Positions 22,401-25,154 of a stretch of 25,154 bases of DNA are shown one piece after another. This DNA is from an uncultured Muribaculum sp. GTDB lineage: Bacteria; Bacteroidota; Bacteroidia; Bacteroidales; Muribaculaceae. Within the stretch, counting starts at the first letter, position 1. Every line of letters starts with the position of its first letter. The notes below the pieces were generated by a model. The model had not been told where the DNA came from. It saw nothing but the letters and a program-made list of their open reading frames with translations, and searched no databases. The DNA is taken from the NCBI GenBank assembly GCA_910578785.1, contig CAJTSJ010000038.1, positions 1 through 25,154 on the forward strand. The letters are read 5' to 3'. The position numbers were made by a program, and so were the translations under genes.

Positions 22401-23926
22401 GCGACAAGTCGGTCATGTTCATCGAGGAAATCCGCACACTCGGTCCCGCCGGCTGGAACAAGGTATACGTTCCGCTTGACGCTTATTCCGGCAAGACTGT
22501 CTCCGTAAAATTCATATCGACCGTCAAGGCCTACAAATATACTTTGATCGACGACATACGCGTCATCGACTGGCTCGACTACAACCTAACCGCCACAGCC
22601 ATCGAGGCTCCTGCAAAGGTTGCCCCCGACACCGACTTCAACGTTGCGGTGACTATCGAGAATGCTGGAACACAGAAGGCACGCGGATATACCGTAGACC
22701 TCTACCGCGACGATGAAAAGATAGCCTCGCTTCCGGGTGAAGATATCGAATCGACCAAATCGGCAACTATCATGTTCACCACACAGCTCGGCGTAATCAA
22801 CACCGAACCCGTCAGCTACCATGCCGTAATCAACTACACTTCCGACATGGACAAGGATGACAACACCACGGAGAAGGCCACTACCACAGTCAAGATGCCG
22901 AAATATCCCGCGGCCTCCAACCTTGCGGCTACAGCTGAAGGCGCCACAGTCACCCTGACATGGGAGAAACCGGTTCTTGACTCAGCACCTGTAAGCGTGA
23001 CCGAAGGATTTGACAACGCCGAATCGTTCGCCATCAACGAAGTTGAAGACTGGACATTCATCGACGGAGACGGACTGAAGACTTATGGAATCCAGGATGT
23101 CAACTTCCCCAACACCAACAGCCCGATGGCTTATATCGTACTCGACAAGACATTTGAAGGCCTGGAAGACGTAGTCAAACCGCGCTCAGGCAACAAGGTT
23201 CTGGCAACTTTTGCATCAGTCAAGGGAGCCAATGACGACTGGGCCATCTCTCCGCTCCTCTACGGCACAGCACAGCAGGTATCGTTCTACGCTACGGCAT
23301 TCGGCGCCGACTATGAGGAAACATTCGAGTTCTACTACTCTACCACCGGAATGGCCATCGAAGATTTCGTACAGGTGGGTGAAACCAAGACGGTCAAAAA
23401 CACCTGGACAAAATTTGACTTCGACATTCCTGAAGGAAGCAAGTATTTTGCCATCAGATGTACCTCCGACGACCAATACATCTTCATGATTGACGATGTC
23501 ACCTTCATCCCCGCAGGTCCCGGCGCCGGTCTGACACTGACAGGCTACAATGCATACCGCGACGGCGAAATGGTCAACAAGTCTCTGATTACAGTTCCTT
23601 CATTCGTTGACAACGAAGTTCCCAACGGCAACCACTCATATGTAGTGACCGCGGTCTACGACAAGGGCGAGTCTACTCCGTCGAACGTTGCCGACATCGC
23701 AGTGTCAGGCATCGATGACGTCACAGCCAACGTCACTGACGTGACTGTAGAAGGCCGTGTCATCAACATTGCCAACGCATACGGACAAGCTGTATCGATT
23801 GTCACAGTTGACGGTAAAGTCATCTACAACGACGTGGCATCTGTCGAAACAGTCAAGTATGAAGCGGCTCCGGGCATCTACGTCGTAAGCGTAGCCGGAC
23901 GCGCAGTAAAGGTTATCGTGAAATAA
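19451..23926 (+). CDS. Large secreted multidomain protein: beta-propeller-like N-domain, FnIII, choice-of-anchor J domains, CARDB, T9SS-like C-terminal domain
   Basis: A 1491-residue exported protein; its signal peptide (MRKQFYAMMALLLAF, cleavage near AYA at 23) begins at the ATG at 19451, so the in-frame ATG at 19364, which lies inside the promoter, is rejected. Visible order: a propeller-like repeat region (about 70-330; motifs such as ALDPTTNTVYG and LYAIENNGRLVKVN), FnIII-like units (about 335-520), a choice-of-anchor J or cleaved-adhesin domain (about 524-672, ending YIDIDDLSLE), two FnIII units, a second such domain (about 878-1040, DDIRVID), a CARDB-like unit (about 1044-1150), an FnIII unit interrupted by a third anchor-J domain (about 1180-1355, MIDDVTFIP), and a C-terminal type-A T9SS-like sorting domain (1419-1491, with VDGKVIY, GIYVVSV and final KVIVK). 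It is probably a surface adhesin or glycan-binding protein. No catalytic motif was seen. Confidence 0.82.
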   Translation: MRKQFYAMMALLLAFTSATTAYAKGGHVKGASSGAVGQVAAEAKTDFQPIMTKTNAVYRFTGPLTQVYQNPSPKMAPAYAAENLPTIYGNVIFSQNNMFKTGAMYKIPLTASGSLEYVGGDEIYANRGGVEVGDRYMAHTAETNSYGVVTGMYIRKLDTSFWDQKAKNSSVKIGTMATDVALDPTTNTVYGCFYNDDQNGYVLGKMDYSTYKRTAIADLTTGWNACAIDAQGQLYAIENNGRLVKVNKETAEITPVGMTGVTPKYLSSACIDPVSGRMFYAASPADESGKLFEIDLATGEATLICHFPGNEEIVGMYIPTPLAADKAPAAVDNLVADFPEGTLKGHVNFTAPTTTFDGEPTSGELSYTVMNKTTKVAEGTTSCGEPVSVEIEISKAAKCEFIVTVANEVGSGPKSRVMMYVGKDKPVAPEVTSTYADGKFTVSWNPVTESVNGGYMNAAAVTYKVVRKPDNVTVANGISETSIVDEVAASDTEYVRYYYAVTATADGLSSEAGNSNSIGLGQIMPPYTETFDASSALNTFTIIDGNNDGKVWGHNNKKARMRENASLAMDDWLITPPVKLEKDKIYKFSMVLTTSKTYTERFEVRFGKGNTAADMTGTVVKAQDVNAGDGQTFTGYVKADEDGLYYVGIHGISKKNQFYIDIDDLSLEAGTTALVPDAPTAFSITPDASGALTATLEFKAPAINLLGNELTSLDKIEILRDGNVIETKQQPEVGGKISFKDEAAATGKHVYTVVGYNEHGRGWEAVDSAFVGVNIPGPAIDVVAKETTNVGEVKVSWIVPESDIDGFEINPDLITYDLISVCGETTTLVAEGLTETTHTYRAVEADTPQEFYYYQVVAKTSAGSTPAVSASIAVGKPDKAPYFESFANGIPSHAIEGAPVSGDCTWALYTDANDLGVKSSDSDNGFAASAGVNGTDAAVLFTGKIDLTGIARPVVTFETYNIPSSSGEINDRNSIEILVNNGNRDKSVMFIEEIRTLGPAGWNKVYVPLDAYSGKTVSVKFISTVKAYKYTLIDDIRVIDWLDYNLTATAIEAPAKVAPDTDFNVAVTIENAGTQKARGYTVDLYRDDEKIASLPGEDIESTKSATIMFTTQLGVINTEPVSYHAVINYTSDMDKDDNTTEKATTTVKMPKYPAASNLAATAEGATVTLTWEKPVLDSAPVSVTEGFDNAESFAINEVEDWTFIDGDGLKTYGIQDVNFPNTNSPMAYIVLDKTFEGLEDVVKPRSGNKVLATFASVKGANDDWAISPLLYGTAQQVSFYATAFGADYEETFEFYYSTTGMAIEDFVQVGETKTVKNTWTKFDFDIPEGSKYFAIRCTSDDQYIFMIDDVTFIPAGPGAGLTLTGYNAYRDGEMVNKSLITVPSFVDNEVPNGNHSYVVTAVYDKGESTPSNVADIAVSGIDDVTANVTDVTVEGRVINIANAYGQAVSIVTVDGKVIYNDVASVETVKYEAAPGIYVVSVAGRAVKVIVK

Positions 23927-23955
23927 TCCGCAGACCTTACGACATCCCACATAAC

Positions 23956-23988
23956 GATGAGAGCCTCGCATCGCGCGGGGCTCTCATT
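23956..23988 (+). terminator. Intrinsic terminator of the large secreted protein gene
   Basis: An 11-bp core stem (23959-23969 with 23975-23985, 5-nt loop) extended by two or three A-T/G-T pairs and followed by TATTTTATT. One pair is U-G in plus-strand RNA but A-C in minus-strand RNA, so it is tuned to the plus strand. It may also work weakly for the convergent gene ending at 24006. Confidence 0.8.
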
Positions 23989-24005
23989 ATTTTATTACGT
24001 ATCGG

Positions 24006-24353
24006 TCAGAGGATGTGTACGAAAGGGGGAATTCCGAATTTGAAGGCAGGATACAATTGTACCGCAATTATGTACAGAACACCTAACAGCACTCCGGCCA
24101 GCCTATATGACGAAGCAAACTTCCGCTTCCATGGCCAGCGCGTCAGATGCACCGAATACAGCATGAGGCAGACCAACAGCAGGATATTGAATACCACACA
24201 TAGCGACTGATACACAATATGGTATTGCGAAGCCCCAAAGTCACGTGATATTCTAAGTCCGAGCCAAAGGGCAAAACACCAGACATAGAGCGACGAGGCG
24301 CACTCCAAAAGGCGTTCGTCGTCCATATCTGTTATATACTTATATATATTCAT
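24006..24353 (-). CDS. Small three-span membrane protein of unknown function
   Basis: From the ATG at 24353 the product has 115 residues: a short soluble start (MNIYKYITDMDDERLLE), then three hydrophobic segments (about 21-36, 46-69, 84-101). No family is recognised. A longer frame back to 24476 exists, but it would pass through the rplT terminator hairpin and a GATATTTG promoter-like box (24372-24379, one mismatch to TAnnTTTG), so the short form is preferred. AGGAAA lies just before the ATG. The gene is therefore likely transcribed on its own rather than with rplT, and it converges with the large secreted protein gene. Confidence 0.65.
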   Translation of the reverse strand: MNIYKYITDMDDERLLECASSLYVWCFALWLGLRISRDFGASQYHIVYQSLCVVFNILLLVCLMLYSVHLTRWPWKRKFASSYRLAGVLLGVLYIIAVQLYPAFKFGIPPFVHIL

Positions 24354-24371
24354 ATTTTCCTGCTGTTTCTG

Positions 24372-24379
24372 CAAATATC
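24372..24379 (-). promoter_or_regulatory. Probable -7 box of the small membrane protein gene
   Basis: The minus strand reads GATATTTG, seven of eight positions of TAnnTTTG, ending 18 nt before the ATG at 24353. A TTTTG lies upstream but at a short spacing (14 nt). Confidence 0.4.
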
Positions 24380-24448
24380 GCACATCCGACCAACAAAACC
24401 AAATCAACCGCGAAGAAATCAGATGTTTGATCCGGCCGAAAACAAAGA

Positions 24449-24472
24449 GGGCCATCCCCGACGGGACGGCCC
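24449..24472 (-). terminator. Intrinsic terminator of the ribosomal protein operon (after rplT)
   Basis: Arms 24449-24458 and 24463-24472 form a 10-bp stem with a 4-nt loop. One position is a G-U pair in minus-strand RNA but an A-C mismatch in plus-strand RNA. The minus strand then reads CTCTTTGTTTT. Both features fix the direction. It lies 34 nt after the rplT stop. Confidence 0.85.
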
Positions 24473-24506
24473 CCAATATCCTGTTAAGGATTTGCCTTAC
24501 GCCTGA

Positions 24507-24857
24507 TTAAGCGTTTTTCACCTTCTCTACAACGGCCTTGAAAGCGGCGGGGTTGTTAAGAGCGAGGTCGGCAAGCACCTTGCGGTTGATTTCGATTCCT
24601 GACTTGTGGATAAGACCCATAAGCTTGGAGTAAGAGAGGTTTTCCTCACGTGCGGCGGCGTTGATACGCTGAATCCAGAGTGAGCGGAAGTTACCCTTCT
24701 TGTCCTTGCGGTCGCGGTAAGCGTAAGTAAGACCCTTTTCCCAAGTGTTCTTAGCTACGGTCCATACGTTCTTACGGCATCCGAAGTAACCACGGGTGAG
24801 TTTTAAGATTTTCTTTCTACGTGCTCTTGAAGCAACATGATTTACTGATCTTGGCAT
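24507..24857 (-). CDS. rplT: 50S ribosomal protein L20 (bL20)
   Basis: The 116-residue protein is full length for bL20 and matches the family throughout: MPRSVNHVASRARRKK at the N terminus (the basic rRNA-binding extension), GYFGCRKNVW, and RSLWIQRINAAARE in the globular part. It binds 23S rRNA early in large-subunit assembly and in other bacteria represses its own operon. It follows rpmI on the same strand, the usual rpmI-rplT order (infC would be expected outside the window). The spacer to rpmI is 127 nt, which leaves room for a regulatory structure. A strong terminator closes the operon. Confidence 0.98.
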   Translation of the reverse strand: MPRSVNHVASRARRKKILKLTRGYFGCRKNVWTVAKNTWEKGLTYAYRDRKDKKGNFRSLWIQRINAAAREENLSYSKLMGLIHKSGIEINRKVLADLALNNPAAFKAVVEKVKNA

Positions 24858-24984
24858 TGTTTTGATGTTTTTGAACGTCAGCGGCTTTTGATTGCTCTTT
24901 TTTGCTGAACATTCGGTTAATAAAAACGATTATAAAATCACGAATTAAAACTGTGAAAACGTGTCGATTGACCTTAACACCTCC
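24858..24984 (-). other. rpmI-rplT intercistronic spacer
   Basis: The 127-nt AT-rich spacer is long for two adjacent ribosomal protein genes. I see no TAnnTTTG box on the minus strand, and only a weak 5-bp stem (TCAGC/GCTGA). It may carry an L20 autoregulatory element, but no known L20 leader structure is evident by eye. Confidence 0.4.
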
Positions 24985-25154
24985 TTAGAGGGCGAGAAGT
25001 GACTTAACTTCGCGAACGTCAGACTTGTCAACAAGACCGGCGTGGGTAAGATTTCTCTTCTGCTTTTTGGTCTTCTTGGTCAGGATGTGACTTTTGAAGG
25101 CATGTTTTCTCTTGATTTTTCCTGATCCGGTAAGGGCGAACCTCTTTTTGGCAC
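24985..25154 (-). CDS. rpmI: 50S ribosomal protein L35 (bL35), 5' end outside the window
   Basis: The last 55 codons and stop are present. The translation begins AKKRFALTGSGKIKRKHAFK and contains SHILTKKTKKQKRNL, the conserved core of bL35; the stop is at 24985-24987. About nine or ten N-terminal residues lie beyond the window edge, given the usual length of about 65. L35 is a small basic protein of the large ribosomal subunit. It is followed on the same strand by rplT after 127 nt. Confidence 0.97.
   Translation of the reverse strand, partial: AKKRFALTGSGKIKRKHAFKSHILTKKTKKQKRNLTHAGLVDKSDVREVKSLLAL

Noticed and set aside
24354..24476. N-terminal extension of the small membrane protein back to 24476
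   Set aside because: The extension runs through the rplT terminator hairpin and a promoter-like box; a normal start with AGGAAA lies at 24353.
24354..24506. Bacteroidales-1 RNA, often found downstream of L20 genes
   Set aside because: The space after rplT is filled by its terminator and the promoter of the small membrane protein gene; I see no room for or sign of a separate RNA.
1..25154. CRISPR arrays, insertion sequences, tRNA or rRNA genes
   Set aside because: No regularly spaced repeats, transposase motifs, tRNA-like cloverleaf or rRNA signature sequences were seen on reading both strands by eye.

Overview
The window looks like a chromosomal segment of a gut-type member of the order Bacteroidales. 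A Muribaculaceae-like relative with fairly high GC is my guess, which the sequence alone cannot prove. The reasons are the Bacteroidota -7 promoter box (TAnnTTTG) in front of many genes, A-rich rather than Shine-Dalgarno-like translation starts, families typical of Bacteroidales (DUF4199, DUF6452, DUF6048, GH97, GH127, choice-of-anchor J proteins), and a rpmI-rplT pair. I saw no tRNA, rRNA, CRISPR array, transposase or phage gene.

Layout, left to right. (1) 50-481, minus: a dCMP deaminase with its own promoter. (2) 614-9590: a carbohydrate locus of two divergent transcripts. The minus arm encodes an outer-membrane beta-barrel protein and a GH127 enzyme. The plus arm encodes a retaining-type GH97 enzyme and a second GH127 enzyme, closed by two tandem terminators. 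The enzymes fit removal of beta-L-arabinofuranosyl and alpha-galactosyl or beta-L-arabinopyranosyl units. No SusC/SusD pair or regulator lies in the window. (3) Between the arms is a gap of about 765 bp. Its centre (about 4570-4930) is GC-rich and full of inverted repeats, and it follows a perfect TATCTTTG box. It is the best candidate here for something undescribed: a structured RNA or a long leader. (4) 9750-14594, plus: four genes in one direction. They encode a multi-spanning membrane protein with a C-terminal four-cysteine zinc-ribbon pattern, a lipoprotein, a small ABC ATPase lacking the H-loop histidine, and an FtsX/LolC-type permease. I do not recognise this as a named system. (5) 14591-15459, minus: a small two-span membrane protein and a DEDDy 3'-5' exonuclease. 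(6) 15583-19249, minus: a compact operon DUF4199, GT2 glycosyltransferase, nitroreductase, DUF6452 lipoprotein and DUF6048 outer-membrane protein, with gaps of 2-19 nt or overlaps. (7) 19451-23926, plus: a 1491-residue secreted multidomain protein with a T9SS-like C-terminal domain. (8) 24006-25154, minus: a small membrane protein, rplT (L20) and the 3' part of rpmI (L35).

Several start codons were moved from the longest open frame to an internal ATG. The reasons were a promoter box overlapping the longer form, or a signal peptide that begins at the internal ATG.
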